Source of the DNA: Mediterraneibacter glycyrrhizinilyticus
GTDB lineage: Bacteria; Bacillota; Clostridia; Lachnospirales; Lachnospiraceae
Length of the DNA stretch: 64,000 nt
Reading direction: 5' to 3'
NCBI RefSeq assembly: GCF_016902345.1
Contig: NZ_JACJLR010000001.1
Span: 238,260 to 302,259, forward strand
The notes under the pieces were generated by a model that was not told where the DNA came from, did not search any database, and saw only the letters and a list, made by a program, of their open reading frames with translations. This document shows, one piece after another, positions 17,970 through 27,194 of this stretch. A program made the position numbers and the translations under genes. Position 1 is the stretch's first letter; every line of letters starts with the position of its first letter.

Positions 17970-18083
17970 AGGATACAAATATTGCACTGATCCTGTTTTA
18001 GGGAAGTGCGGTATCGGTACCCTTCTCTTTTTGCGCTCATTTTCAGGCTGTGAGATGGGAAACCGCTGCGGAGTTTGTATCCT
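17970..18083. other. Structured leader with long-range inverted repeat
   Basis: The gap 17739-18117 has no gene. Besides the terminator it holds AGGATACAAA (17970-17979) and its exact complement TTTGTATCCT (18074-18083), enclosing about 94 nt with smaller GC-rich hairpins. The right arm ends 34 nt before the XRE gene, so the transcript leader could fold into a closed multi-branch structure. No known riboswitch class is recognised. Confidence 0.35.
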
Positions 18084-18117
18084 TTGTCGCTTTTCGTACG
18101 GGCGGAAAGGAAAAATT

Positions 18118-18411
18118 ATGTATTACGATCCGATGGAATGTGGAATGAGAATTTCGAAACTGCGTATGGAATGCGGCAAGACCCAGCAACAGATGGCCGA
18201 CAAGTTGAACATTAGTCTGGATCATTACAGGGCGTTGGAAAACGGAAGACGCGGTGGTTCGCTCGACTTGCTGATTGAACTTGCTATTACGTTTGATATT
18301 TCTCTGGACTATCTGATCTTAGGGCGGGTGAAATATTCGGACAGTGAGCGTATCCAGAGAGAACTGGAAAAGATAATGGGTCAGATTGGACAATTGAAGG
18401 CTTCTCTTTAA
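18118..18411 (+). CDS. XRE-family transcriptional regulator (97 aa)
   Basis: A Cro/C1-type helix-turn-helix covers residues 9-66 (ISKLRMECGKTQQQMADKL ... YRALENGRRGG) and is followed by a short helix ending in QLKASL. The start is ATG 18118 after GGAAAGG; an upstream start at 18031 would extend into the structured leader and is not preferred. It may control the downstream toxin/ParB/recombinase block. Confidence 0.75.
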   Translation: MYYDPMECGMRISKLRMECGKTQQQMADKLNISLDHYRALENGRRGGSLDLLIELAITFDISLDYLILGRVKYSDSERIQRELEKIMGQIGQLKASL

Positions 18412-18890
18412 TCTACCGTGACAAACTCGACCAGTACCGTGACAACGAGTCACTCTGGAAACAATTTGGATTCGGCTACAATTTAATCACAGCCAGGGAA
18501 CACCGGTTGGGAACCTTGAAAACCGAATACTCATTCATCAGGTACATTACCGTATGTCAGAGCCGGACAGGCAGTACGCCATGACCTTCCACCCGGAGGC
18601 GAGCGAACCATACTTGCTACAAAATACCGGATTGCAACCGGCAGGGCCAGGACGGCATACAGGGATAATGATACTTCTGTAATTCGCAGCCCGGCCACAA
18701 GGAAGGCGGGGAGGTTAGATGCCTATGGAGCAGCCCAGCAAGCTGCCGCCTGATGATTTCCCGCTTCTCAGGGGTGTCGAGGACAAATGTGAGAAAATAA
18801 CCGCTTAAGAAATTTTTGGGAGCCATAACCGGGAAGGTTATTCCCGTGTTCTGGCTCCTTTAACATACCCACAAGAAAGGAGTACACACA
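18412..18890 (+). other. 479-nt gap without a convincing gene
   Basis: Bases 18412-18590 stay open in one frame (YRDKLDQYRDNESLWKQFG...), with the short repeat TACCGTGACAA twice, but have no start codon or ribosome site. A long imperfect hairpin (GGAGCCATAACCGGGA at 18819-18834 with TCCCGTGTTCTGGCTCC at 18842-18858) stands just before the MazF gene and may be a terminator or attenuator. Nothing else is recognised. Confidence 0.4.
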
Positions 18891-19268
18891 ATGGATCGAG
18901 ATTTCAAACAATATCATCGCGGAGAGATATACTTCGCAAACTTAAATCCTGCCTATGGCTGTGAGCACGGCGGTATCCGCCCTGTGCTGATCCTGCAGAA
19001 TGACGTAGGCAACTTCTATTCACCGACATTGATTGTCACACCTGCTACAAAGCAGGCCGACAAAAAGCCATATCTGCCGACACACGTTGTTCTGAGCAAG
19101 ATCCCCGGAATGAAGTATGACGGAGACTCCTTGTTCATGTTGGAACAGTTACGGGTGATCGATAAGCACCGCATACGCGGCTACGCTGGGCGGTTGACCA
19201 AAGCTCAGATGGAACTGATTGATAAAGCGGTATGTGCCAGCCTGGGGCTTTCCCAGGACGGTGTATGA
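18891..19268 (+). CDS. MazF/PemK-family endoribonuclease toxin (125 aa)
   Basis: Typical MazF fold: RGEIYFANLNP, IRPVLILQNDVGN (RNA-contacting Arg and the PVLILQ strand), then SLFMLEQLRVIDKHRI. AAGAAAGGAG lies 9 nt upstream of the ATG. MazF enzymes cleave mRNA at short sequences. No MazE/PemI antitoxin is visible next to it; the gene that overlaps downstream is a zinc-ribbon protein. It may therefore be neutralised in trans or serve the element in another way. Confidence 0.85.
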   Translation: MDRDFKQYHRGEIYFANLNPAYGCEHGGIRPVLILQNDVGNFYSPTLIVTPATKQADKKPYLPTHVVLSKIPGMKYDGDSLFMLEQLRVIDKHRIRGYAGRLTKAQMELIDKAVCASLGLSQDGV

Positions 19269-19465
19269 TGCGCCTGACCCGGCAAGGAAATGACAGGAAT
19301 TCCCTGATCTGTCTTTGCCCCACCTGCCGGGAAAACTTCGAGATCACAGGGAGTTATCGTATCCGGCGGGCAAATTACCAGCAGACAGTAAAGGAAATCT
19401 GCACCTACTGCCAGATTCGCATGGGCTATGACTACTATGTAACGCCGGTATCGGAACGGGGGTGA
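19265..19465 (+). CDS. Small cysteine-rich protein (66 aa)
   Basis: The start ATG overlaps the MazF stop (GTATGATG); a second in-frame ATG follows at once. CPTC and CTYC knuckles suggest a zinc ribbon. The position right after a toxin would fit an antitoxin, but no known antitoxin family is recognised and the composition is not acidic. Translational coupling to MazF is the strongest clue. Confidence 0.55.
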   Translation: MMRLTRQGNDRNSLICLCPTCRENFEITGSYRIRRANYQQTVKEICTYCQIRMGYDYYVTPVSERG

Positions 19466-19469
19466 TGAG

Positions 19470-20480
19470 ATGGATGAACTACTGCGGATTGACCCAGAGT
19501 TCGAGTCTAAAATTCCACCTCTGACTGAGGAAGAATATCAACTGCTGGAAGAAAATATTCTCCAGGACGGCGTTGTGCTGAATCCGTTGATTGTCTGGAA
19601 CGGCTGCATCGTAGATGGTCATAATCGCTTTCGTATTATTCAAGCACATCCGGAAATCAAATACACAGTCTTTGAAAAGGAGTTTCCTGACCGCTATGCC
19701 GCCATTGCTTGGATTTGCTGTAACCAGCTTGGTCGTCGAAATTTGACACCACAGCAGAAGAAATATTTGATTGGACAGCGGTATGAGGCGGAAAAACAAA
19801 CAGCGAGTTTTCATGGAAATCAACACACTTTAGCTGATGAAAGTGGTGGTGGACAAAATGTCCACCACCAGAAAGTCGAAAAAACCGCAGAAAGAATTGC
19901 CCGCGAAAACAATACAAACGAGCGATATGTCCGCCGAGCTGAACGATATGCTATGGGGGTGGATGCTGCTGATGAGATAGAACCTGGAATTAAGAAAGAG
20001 TTACTTTCTGGTTCCATTAAGCCTACGGATACTGCTGTTGCAGCTATTGCCAAAGCTGACCCGGATGCTCGCCCTGCATTGGTTGAACAGCTGCGTCAGC
20101 CAAAGCAACTACCAGATAAAACATCAGCCCCAGTTCAAGAGCAAGTACCGAGAGAAATTGAACCTTCATCAATCACTGATGATGAAGTTCAGCCAGAGTC
20201 AGAGCGGGAAGAAGCAGAGCATCCTACCCGCCCCATGACAGAAATCCAAAAAATCCTTGCGATTTCATCCTGCATGGAAACTGCGGAAGAACTGGCAGAT
20301 GAAAGCACCATGTTCTATGAACTGGAGGATGCGGTATCCACCATGATACGCCGATGTCTCCGCTGCTTTGAAAGCTATCCAGGACTTTTAAATAAGAAAT
20401 CGTACCGCCGCAAGGTACTGAAAATATTCAAAGAAGCCATTCAATTCATTCACAAAATCGAACAGGAGGAACCAACATGA
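19470..20480 (+). CDS. ParB-like nuclease-domain protein (336 aa)
   Basis: The N-terminal ParB/Srx fold carries NPLIVWNGCIVDGHNRFRI (about residues 32-52), where GxxxDGHNR is the nucleotide-binding motif. A helical DNA-binding part follows (QLGRRNLTPQQKKYLIGQRYEAEK). After an acidic Pro/Glu/Ser-rich linker (about 210-250) comes a helical C-terminal domain. GGGGGTGATGAG precedes the ATG. It overlaps the next ParB-like gene by 4 bp. Such proteins in mobile elements may act in partition-like or regulatory roles; CTP binding is known for chromosomal ParB but not shown here. Confidence 0.75.
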   Translation: MDELLRIDPEFESKIPPLTEEEYQLLEENILQDGVVLNPLIVWNGCIVDGHNRFRIIQAHPEIKYTVFEKEFPDRYAAIAWICCNQLGRRNLTPQQKKYLIGQRYEAEKQTASFHGNQHTLADESGGGQNVHHQKVEKTAERIARENNTNERYVRRAERYAMGVDAADEIEPGIKKELLSGSIKPTDTAVAAIAKADPDARPALVEQLRQPKQLPDKTSAPVQEQVPREIEPSSITDDEVQPESEREEAEHPTRPMTEIQKILAISSCMETAEELADESTMFYELEDAVSTMIRRCLRCFESYPGLLNKKSYRRKVLKIFKEAIQFIHKIEQEEPT

Positions 20481-21262
20481 AGAACCTGATTAACTGCCCT
20501 TTTGACGAGATGATGATCTACAGCAAGAACCTGGAAGTCCCTCGTAACGCTTACCAGCGGGAACTGAATCCCAACCGTGTCCGCAAGATCGCGGCAGAAT
20601 TTGACGAGCATATCGCCAATGACCCGAAGGTCAGCTTCCGTGACGGTCACTACTATGTTTTTGACGGTCAGCACACTATTGCCGCCAGGAAGCTCCGCAA
20701 CGGCGGTCAGGACTTGCCCATCCGCTGCAAAGTGTTCTATGGTCTCTCCGAACTGGATGAGGCTATTTTGTTTGCCCAGCAGACTGGCACTTCCGCTCAG
20801 CTTACTGCTGGTGCGAAATTGCGGGCGTTGATTTACGGCAATGACCCGGATGCGGTAGCGTTCCTGAAAGCCACGGAGGATGTGGGATTGCGGCTGGACT
20901 ACAACCAGGACAGAGGCAAGTGCCGGATCGGCTGCGTTGGCACTGCCTACTCCATCTACAAAAAGGTGGGAGAAAAAATTTATAAGGAAGGAATGCAGCA
21001 TATTGTAAATGCCTGGGACGGCGCTCCGGATTCTCTTCGCTTTGAGATTCTGCTTGGCGTGGTATTCTTCGTGGATCTTTATCACGATGAATATAGTCCT
21101 AAGCGCCTGGTTGAACAGCTGCGTCGGTACGATCCGCTTACCATTTACCGGGAAGGCCGTTCCCTTGGTGTGAATATGGCTGGGTACAAAAAGTATATGT
21201 ACCAGGTCTACCGGATGTATAACGGTAGCAGCCGTCGCTATATGCTTCCCCTGAAATTCTGA
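20477..21262 (+). CDS. ParB-like/DUF6551-type protein (261 aa)
   Basis: Begins with FDEMMIYSKNLEVPRNAYQRELN and has YVFDGQHTIAARKL (about residues 56-69), a DGQHT variant of the ParB nucleotide motif. Then come FYGLSELDEAILFAQQTG and an all-helical C-terminal half. It is coupled (ATGA) to the longer ParB-like gene. The pair recurs in clostridial integrative elements in my recollection; its job is not established. Confidence 0.7.
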   Translation: MKNLINCPFDEMMIYSKNLEVPRNAYQRELNPNRVRKIAAEFDEHIANDPKVSFRDGHYYVFDGQHTIAARKLRNGGQDLPIRCKVFYGLSELDEAILFAQQTGTSAQLTAGAKLRALIYGNDPDAVAFLKATEDVGLRLDYNQDRGKCRIGCVGTAYSIYKKVGEKIYKEGMQHIVNAWDGAPDSLRFEILLGVVFFVDLYHDEYSPKRLVEQLRRYDPLTIYREGRSLGVNMAGYKKYMYQVYRMYNGSSRRYMLPLKF

Positions 21263-21377
21263 TGCCGGACGGATAAAGAAGACCGATCCGTAATAGGTAT
21301 AGAATAACGAACCCCGGAAGGGAGGTCGTCGTGACTATTTTATTGAGCCGCATCATAAGATGGAAGGGGGAAATCAT

Positions 21378-21629
21378 GTGGCGTATCAATCCGTAGAGGA
21401 AATGAAAAACGTAGACCCTCGGACGGTTGACCGCTCCCAGCTGGTTGACCGTGAGAGCGTCCGTTTAGACCCGGACGCCGGATATGAGGAACGCTTGAAA
21501 TCCCATATCCGGCAAATCCGCAATCCTTACTGTTACTTAGACGGAGGCATTGTTGTGAAGCTGGCGTTCCAGCCGAAAGGCCCTACCATAGAGGAGCGCG
21601 TCAACAGCGTATATCTCTCCGGCAGCTGA
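21378..21629 (+). CDS. Small DUF6870-like protein (83 aa)
   Basis: Acidic-basic mixed protein with VDPRTVDRSQLVDRESVRLD and a tail GGIVVKLAFQ. GTG 21378 is preferred because GGAAGGGGG lies shortly upstream; ATG 21360 would add six residues. It often sits just before tandem serine recombinases in such elements. Function unknown. Confidence 0.6.
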   Translation: MAYQSVEEMKNVDPRTVDRSQLVDRESVRLDPDAGYEERLKSHIRQIRNPYCYLDGGIVVKLAFQPKGPTIEERVNSVYLSGS

Positions 21630-21797
21630 CATCCTTTTCAAATGTCCTGCCGGGATGGTAAGATAAAACCGGGTCAAAAACAAAACAGGAACACGAGCCG
21701 CAGTCATGATTTGCTGGGGCTTGTACTCCTGCGTTTATAGTAGGATCAGCCTCCGTCTTTCTGTGGTGATACATTGGAAAGATTGGAGGTTTTTATT

Positions 21798-23432
21798 GTG
21801 CCAGAAAAGATTTATCGAACGGGAATCTATGCGAGACTTTCCCGTGAGGACAACGAACACGGAGAAAGCAATTCCATATCCAGTCAAAAGGCCATTTGCA
21901 TGGAGTATATCTCCCGCCATCCAGACCTGGAACTGGTGGAGATTTACGATGAAGACGACGGCTACAGCGGAACCAACATGGAGCGTCCGGGATTTCAACG
22001 AATGCTTCAAGATATGCGTTCCGGCAAGATTGACTGTGCAATCAGTAAGGATCTGAGCCGGTTTTCCAGAAACTACATTGAGGCAGGAAATTATCTGGAG
22101 AAGATTTTTCCGTCCCTGGGCATCCGCTATATTGCCGTTAATGACTGTTATGACAGTCTGGCACCGGGAAGTGCTTCGGATGCTATCGCACTGCCGTTTA
22201 AGAATCTGGTAAACGACATTTACTGCCGGGATATATCGGTAAAAATCCGAACCAATCTGGAAGTGAAGCGCCGGAAAGGGGAATATGTTGGCTCTTTCGC
22301 TCCGTATGGCTACCGGAAATCCGCAGAGGATAAAAACCGTCTGGTGGTGGACGACGATGCGGCGGAGATCGTGACCATAATTTTCGGAATGTTTAAGGAC
22401 GGTTTTCCCATCCTGCGCATTGCACAGCGGCTGAATCAAAGCGGTGTGCCAACCCCGATGGAACACAAACGCCAGCAAGGGGTAAGGTTTCAGACAGCAT
22501 TTCGGCGGCGGGATATTCCCCAATGGGAATACAACACCATCGCTAGAATATTGAAGAATGAGGTTTACTTAGGCAACCTGACTCAGGGCAAGCGAGGAAC
22601 GCCCAACCACAAGGTACATGATATTCGTCTGAAAGATGAAGCAGACTGGATTCATGCAGAAGCTACCCATGAAGCGCTGATCTCACCGGATGATTTCATG
22701 GTGGTGTCGGAACTGCTCAAACGGGATATGCGGGCTGCGGATGACAGCGGACAGCATTATTTGTTTTCCGGATTCCTTTACTGCGGGGATTGTAAGCAGG
22801 GTATGGTGAGAAAGACTGTGACGCGCAGTGGGAAAAAGTATATTTACTATGTCTGCGGAAAGCACCGGAAAGAAAAGAACTGTTCTCCCCATTCTTTCAG
22901 TGAAAACCGACTGCGGGAAGTTGTATTCCATGCAATCCATGACCAGATTGAAACCGTTATGCATCTGGATCAGGTGCTTACGTTTATCGAACGTCTTCCT
23001 CTGGAAAATCGGAAATCTTTCAACTATGAAGCGCAGATTGTCAAAGTAGAGGAAGAAATCGAACGGTGCAGGAAACTGAAGCTCCGGCTCTATGAAGATC
23101 TGGCAGATGGCGTGATTACAAAGAGTGAATATACGGAGTTCCGCAACGCCTATACGGCTCGGATTGAAGAGAAATCGGAAACCGTGGAACGTCTGAAGAA
23201 AGAACAGGCGCAGGCGGCAACTACCGGTATGACGAACCGTGCCTGGGTACAGGCGTTTGCTCAGTTCCAAAATATTTCGGAGCTGGATCGCCGGGTGTTG
23301 GTGGCACTGGTAGACCGGATTTTTATTTACGAGAACAAAGCGATTGAGATTCAATTCAAATACCGGGATGAATACGAGCTGGCGCTCCGCTATGTCAAGG
23401 AATTTGAAGAAAGGCCAGCTGCGGCTGGCTGA
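21798..23432 (+). CDS. Large serine recombinase 1 (544 aa)
   Basis: The N-terminal resolvase domain has catalytic Ser15 in YARLSRED, then GYSGTNMERPGF and SKDLSRFSRNYIEAGNYLE. The recombinase domain follows (GSFAPYGYRKS), then a zinc ribbon (CGDCKQGM ... CGKHRKEKNC) and a coiled coil (about residues 410-470). Start: GTG 21798 with TTGGAGG 8 nt upstream. All expected domains are intact, so it should be able to cut and exchange DNA. It is the first of three tandem recombinases; a set of three is unusual because one normally suffices. Confidence 0.9.
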   Translation: MPEKIYRTGIYARLSREDNEHGESNSISSQKAICMEYISRHPDLELVEIYDEDDGYSGTNMERPGFQRMLQDMRSGKIDCAISKDLSRFSRNYIEAGNYLEKIFPSLGIRYIAVNDCYDSLAPGSASDAIALPFKNLVNDIYCRDISVKIRTNLEVKRRKGEYVGSFAPYGYRKSAEDKNRLVVDDDAAEIVTIIFGMFKDGFPILRIAQRLNQSGVPTPMEHKRQQGVRFQTAFRRRDIPQWEYNTIARILKNEVYLGNLTQGKRGTPNHKVHDIRLKDEADWIHAEATHEALISPDDFMVVSELLKRDMRAADDSGQHYLFSGFLYCGDCKQGMVRKTVTRSGKKYIYYVCGKHRKEKNCSPHSFSENRLREVVFHAIHDQIETVMHLDQVLTFIERLPLENRKSFNYEAQIVKVEEEIERCRKLKLRLYEDLADGVITKSEYTEFRNAYTARIEEKSETVERLKKEQAQAATTGMTNRAWVQAFAQFQNISELDRRVLVALVDRIFIYENKAIEIQFKYRDEYELALRYVKEFEERPAAAG

Positions 23433-23447
23433 ACATAGGAGGATACC

Positions 23448-25163
23448 ATGGCAAGAAAAAGTAGAAAAAACAGCAGTCAGCCGGAATCGGCAGCACAGAT
23501 CGGGCAGATGTCCTATGTCACTGCAATCTATGCACGGCTGTCTGTAGAGAACAGCGGAAAACAGGACGAAGGCGCTTCTCTCCAGAACCAGATTGATGTT
23601 TGTAAGGAGTATGTTGCAGGCTGTCCCTATCTCAGACTTGCGGAGGTTTACGCCGATAACGGAAAAACCGGCACGGTTTTTGACCGTCCTGCCTGGAACC
23701 GGCTGATGGATGATGTGCGTAGCGGTAAGGTGGAGGCTATCGTGGTTCGTGATCTGAGCCGATTCGGGAGAGATTACATTGAAGTGGGCAACTATCTGGA
23801 AAAGATTTTTCCGGCATTGGGAACACGCTTCATCTCTGTCAAAGAAAACTTTGACAACTTTACCTGTGGCAGTTCCATGGAGTCCCTCTCTGTGTCGCTG
23901 CAAAATTTGATTAACGCCCTGTATTCCAGAGATATTTCCCGTAAGGTTTCCACGGCGCTCCTGGCGCAGCAGCAAAACGGAACCTTTCAGAGCCGTAACC
24001 CGCCTTACGGGTATATGTGGAATGAAGATAAATCCGCTTATGTAATTGACGAGGCTGCCGCTCCTTATGTGCGGAATATATTTCGCTGGAAGATGGAGGG
24101 CGTTTCTGTCAATTCCATGATTCACCGCTTAGAAGAAGCAGGCGTTGTCCATCCGGAACTTCGCAAGCGTGAAAATGGTTCCCGACATGGCAATCAGGTT
24201 GGAAAAGGCTGGGCAAAGTCCACGATCAATTCCATTCTTGAAAACCCGGTCTATCTGGGACACACGATTCACGGCAGAATGCGTACCGCTATTTATAAGG
24301 GTGTCAAGAAGCATAAGGAAGATCCAGAAAACTGGATTTGGTATGAAAATACGCATCCGGCGATTATTTGCCAGGAAGATTTTGATACAGTTCAGCATAT
24401 TCTGGCGGAGGCCAGTCGTATCCGGCAGGAGAAAATGAAACAGTCTGCCATTATCCGGGAACAGATGATTGATTTCTTTGACCAGAAAATATTCTGTGCA
24501 GACTGTAAAAAGCGAATGTACTTCCGCCGACATCGGATTGACAAAAAGGGACCGGAAGAATGGATGGGGTCATATGAGTGCAGCACCTATACTTCACGCC
24601 GCCACGAACACTGTACAAAGCATTATATACGACAGAATGTTCTGAATGAAAAAGTGCTCACTGTCATACAGGATCAGCTACGGGTTGCCCTCAACTACGA
24701 GCGGCTGCTCAGTATCTTAAAGGGAAGCAAGGAAGAAAGCAATCTCAAAGAAAAGTACAACGCCGCTGTCTCCAGTATCAGCTTGAAGCTGAATGCCCTG
24801 AATCAAAAACGAAGCAAGTTATATGAAAGCTACGTGGAAGGTATTCTGAATGAAGAAGAATATTCTTTTGCTAAGAAGACCTATGAGAAAGAACATGAAC
24901 GCCTGAGTCAGCTGATGGATGAAGCGGTTCAGCGCCGGACAAAGTTTCTGGATTCTATTTCTCCGGATAATAAATGGATGTCTATGATGAAGGCGGCCAC
25001 CGGTACTACGGGACTGACGCAGAAGCTGGTGAATACCATGATAGAGAAAGTTCTGATTTATGAAAATGGCGCTGTCGAAGTTGTTCTTTATTACGATGAT
25101 GTATATCAGGAAATGTGCCAGAGTGTTCTGGAAATGCAAAAGAAGAAGGAGGCGATCTCATGA
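23448..25163 (+). CDS. Large serine recombinase 2 (571 aa)
   Basis: A basic 20-residue N-terminal extension precedes the resolvase domain with Ser32 (YARLSVEN). Conserved parts are DNGKTGTVFDRPAWNRL, VRDLSRFGRDYIEVGNYLEK, RNPPYGYMWNEDKS and the zinc ribbon CADCKKRM ... CSTYTSRRHEHC, then a coiled coil. It starts 15 bp after recombinase 1 with TAGGAGG. Divergence from its neighbours is large, so the three are old paralogues rather than a recent duplication. Confidence 0.9.
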   Translation: MARKSRKNSSQPESAAQIGQMSYVTAIYARLSVENSGKQDEGASLQNQIDVCKEYVAGCPYLRLAEVYADNGKTGTVFDRPAWNRLMDDVRSGKVEAIVVRDLSRFGRDYIEVGNYLEKIFPALGTRFISVKENFDNFTCGSSMESLSVSLQNLINALYSRDISRKVSTALLAQQQNGTFQSRNPPYGYMWNEDKSAYVIDEAAAPYVRNIFRWKMEGVSVNSMIHRLEEAGVVHPELRKRENGSRHGNQVGKGWAKSTINSILENPVYLGHTIHGRMRTAIYKGVKKHKEDPENWIWYENTHPAIICQEDFDTVQHILAEASRIRQEKMKQSAIIREQMIDFFDQKIFCADCKKRMYFRRHRIDKKGPEEWMGSYECSTYTSRRHEHCTKHYIRQNVLNEKVLTVIQDQLRVALNYERLLSILKGSKEESNLKEKYNAAVSSISLKLNALNQKRSKLYESYVEGILNEEEYSFAKKTYEKEHERLSQLMDEAVQRRTKFLDSISPDNKWMSMMKAATGTTGLTQKLVNTMIEKVLIYENGAVEVVLYYDDVYQEMCQSVLEMQKKKEAIS

Positions 25164-26803
25164 AAGAACCAAAAGTTGCCATTTATATCCGTTTGTCCTT
25201 GGCTGACGAGGATACACGCCGATCCAAAGAGGAAAGCGACAGCGTACAGCATCAAAGACTACTGATCCACGAATTTCTGAACCGGCATCCGGAATTAAAA
25301 GATGCTCCGCGCACGGAATTTGTAGACGACGGCTTTACCGGCACAAACACCAATCGTCCGGCTTTTCAGAATATGATGAAAAAGCTCCGCTCCGGTGAAC
25401 TGAACGTCCTCGTTACGAAAGATTTTTCAAGAGCCATGCGGGACTACACGGAAATGGGAAACTATCTGGAATGTGTGTTCCCTTTTTTGGGTGTGAGGTA
25501 CATCTCTATCAATGATGGTTATGACAGCAACGATTATAAAGGTGTTACCAGCGGAATGGATGTAGTAATCCGAAATATTGTCTATGCGTCTTACAGCAAA
25601 GACCTGTCCGTGAAGACCACAACGGCAAAGCTGCAAATGATGAAGCAGGGCAAGTATGTGGGCAGCATTGCTCCTTACGGCTATCAGTTTCACCCGACTA
25701 TCCGCAACAAGCTGGCGATTGATCCGGAATCTGCTTCGGTGGTGCGAAGGATTTTTGATCTGGCGCTGGCAGGAAAAAAGACCAGACAGATTGCGGAGAT
25801 TTTGAACATAGACGGCATACTGACACCGGGCAGTTACTTCCGTCTGAAACATCCAGACCAGAACCGTTTTCAGAAACGGAAAGAAAGCAACGGCTGGAAT
25901 TATCATACGGTGCTGGGCATCTTGCATCAGTACGAATACACTGGCGCAACAGTTGGGCATAAGCGTTCCAAAGCTGCTGTCAATGTCAAAAAAGCGCTTC
26001 CGAACAAGAAAGAGGACTGGATTGTAGTGGAGAATATGCACGAAGCCATCGTAACCCATGAGGAATTTCAGAAGGTGCAGGAAATACTGAAGCTCGGCAG
26101 GAAACGCGGTAGTCATGGAATACAGGAGTACCCATTAAAAGGTGTTGTCCGATGTGCAGAGTGCCATCGGATAATGACTCGCCGGACTGGCAGAAAAGGA
26201 GCTGTATATTATCTATGTGATAAGTCGGCATCCGATCCGGGCGCATCCTGCCCACGGGAAAAGCATTTCATGGAGACTGACATTGAACAGGTAGTGCTTC
26301 ATGCCATTCAGCAAATGCTTACTTTGTATCGGCAAAAAGAAAACCAGAAAACAGCCTTACAGTTTACCCGGACAGGCAGGATCAACGCCTGCATGGCTGA
26401 ATTGACCCGTCTGCAGCAGCTTCAGGAGCGCTACCGGCAGGAAAAACTGACTCTGTATGAAAGTTATATTGCCGGTGACTGTAGCAAGGAACGCTATCTT
26501 AAGAAAAAGGCTGAGATTGATAAAACAGTTCAAGAACTGGATGAAGATGTAAAGAAACAGGAATCGGCTTTGGCCGCTCTGGAGGAGGAAGCTCATACCT
26601 CGGAAAATCCACTGCGGGAACTGAGCAGACAGTACCGGAATACCCCATCTCTTACCAAAGAAATGGTACGGGGATTTATTCAGGATATTTACATCTATCC
26701 GGATTCGCAGATTGAGATTGTATGGAAATTCCGGGACTGCTTTGCAGACCTGACAGACAATCAAACAAAAGAAACGGAGGACAATTATGGAGTTGACGTT
26801 TAA
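25160..26803 (+). CDS. Large serine recombinase 3 (547 aa)
   Basis: The start ATG overlaps the stop of recombinase 2 (ATGA) with AAGGAGG upstream. Ser13 lies in YIRLSLAD. Further motifs are GFTGTNTNRPAF, KDFSRAMRDYTEMGNYLE, GSIAPYGYQFH and the zinc ribbon CAECHRIM ... CDKSASDPGASC, then a coiled coil of about 80 residues. Note DFSRAMRD where other members have DLSRFGRD. Tight coupling implies fixed stoichiometry, perhaps a mixed recombinase complex. Confidence 0.9.
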   Translation: MKEPKVAIYIRLSLADEDTRRSKEESDSVQHQRLLIHEFLNRHPELKDAPRTEFVDDGFTGTNTNRPAFQNMMKKLRSGELNVLVTKDFSRAMRDYTEMGNYLECVFPFLGVRYISINDGYDSNDYKGVTSGMDVVIRNIVYASYSKDLSVKTTTAKLQMMKQGKYVGSIAPYGYQFHPTIRNKLAIDPESASVVRRIFDLALAGKKTRQIAEILNIDGILTPGSYFRLKHPDQNRFQKRKESNGWNYHTVLGILHQYEYTGATVGHKRSKAAVNVKKALPNKKEDWIVVENMHEAIVTHEEFQKVQEILKLGRKRGSHGIQEYPLKGVVRCAECHRIMTRRTGRKGAVYYLCDKSASDPGASCPREKHFMETDIEQVVLHAIQQMLTLYRQKENQKTALQFTRTGRINACMAELTRLQQLQERYRQEKLTLYESYIAGDCSKERYLKKKAEIDKTVQELDEDVKKQESALAALEEEAHTSENPLRELSRQYRNTPSLTKEMVRGFIQDIYIYPDSQIEIVWKFRDCFADLTDNQTKETEDNYGVDV

Positions 26804-27116
26804 AGACAACTGTGCTGCCGATATGCAGGATCGGGTGTGTAGCATTCTGCTATCGCTGAGTATGATGGCTGACGTGAGGAAGAGAAAGATTGATGGGATT
26901 AGTCAAGTGGCGCGTGTATGCCGCCAGGAGCAGCAATATCATTACCAACGTGCAGTGCTCAATACCTTGCGGCTTCTCGGCGTTATGATTGGTCACACCG
27001 AAATGGCCAGCGACAAAAATCTGGAAACCATCAGCGAAACCGGTTATGACGGCTTCCTTCACATAATCCGCGAATATGAGACATACTTTGATTTAGACGA
27101 CAAATTCGAGGCATAA
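26787..27116 (+). CDS. Unknown small protein coupled to recombinase 3 (109 aa)
   Basis: Mostly helical; begins MELTFKDNCAADMQDRV and ends with an acidic YETYFDLDDKFEA. GGAGGACAAT precedes the ATG, and the gene overlaps recombinase 3 by 17 bp. It is the last gene before the element end and the terminator. The position suggests a recombination directionality or accessory factor, but that is a guess from place and size only. Confidence 0.5.
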   Translation: MELTFKDNCAADMQDRVCSILLSLSMMADVRKRKIDGISQVARVCRQEQQYHYQRAVLNTLRLLGVMIGHTEMASDKNLETISETGYDGFLHIIREYETYFDLDDKFEA

Positions 27117-27126
27117 TCCTCCTGAT

Positions 27127-27190
27127 GAAAAGTCGGAGGACGCATCGGGCAGCCAGCCCGGAAACGTCCTCCGACTTTTCAAAATTTTTT
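27127..27190 (+). terminator. Strong terminator at the right end of the first element
   Basis: Perfect 16-bp inverted repeat GAAAAGTCGGAGGACG / CGTCCTCCGACTTTTC (27127-27142, 27165-27180), followed by AAAATTTTTT. It closes the three-recombinase operon and shields the element border. Confidence 0.85.
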
Positions 27191-27194
27191 GGTT

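Noticed and set aside
18617..18826. Small minus-strand gene before mazF
   Set aside because: No ribosome site or recognisable domain, and it overlaps the structured hairpin region.
22683..24125. Long open frame on the minus strand (480 codons)
   Set aside because: It lies antisense to two well-supported serine recombinases, has no ribosome site and no recognisable domain.
16636..27116. Prophage
   Set aside because: A LexA-like repressor and recombinases are present, but there are no capsid, portal, terminase or tail genes.
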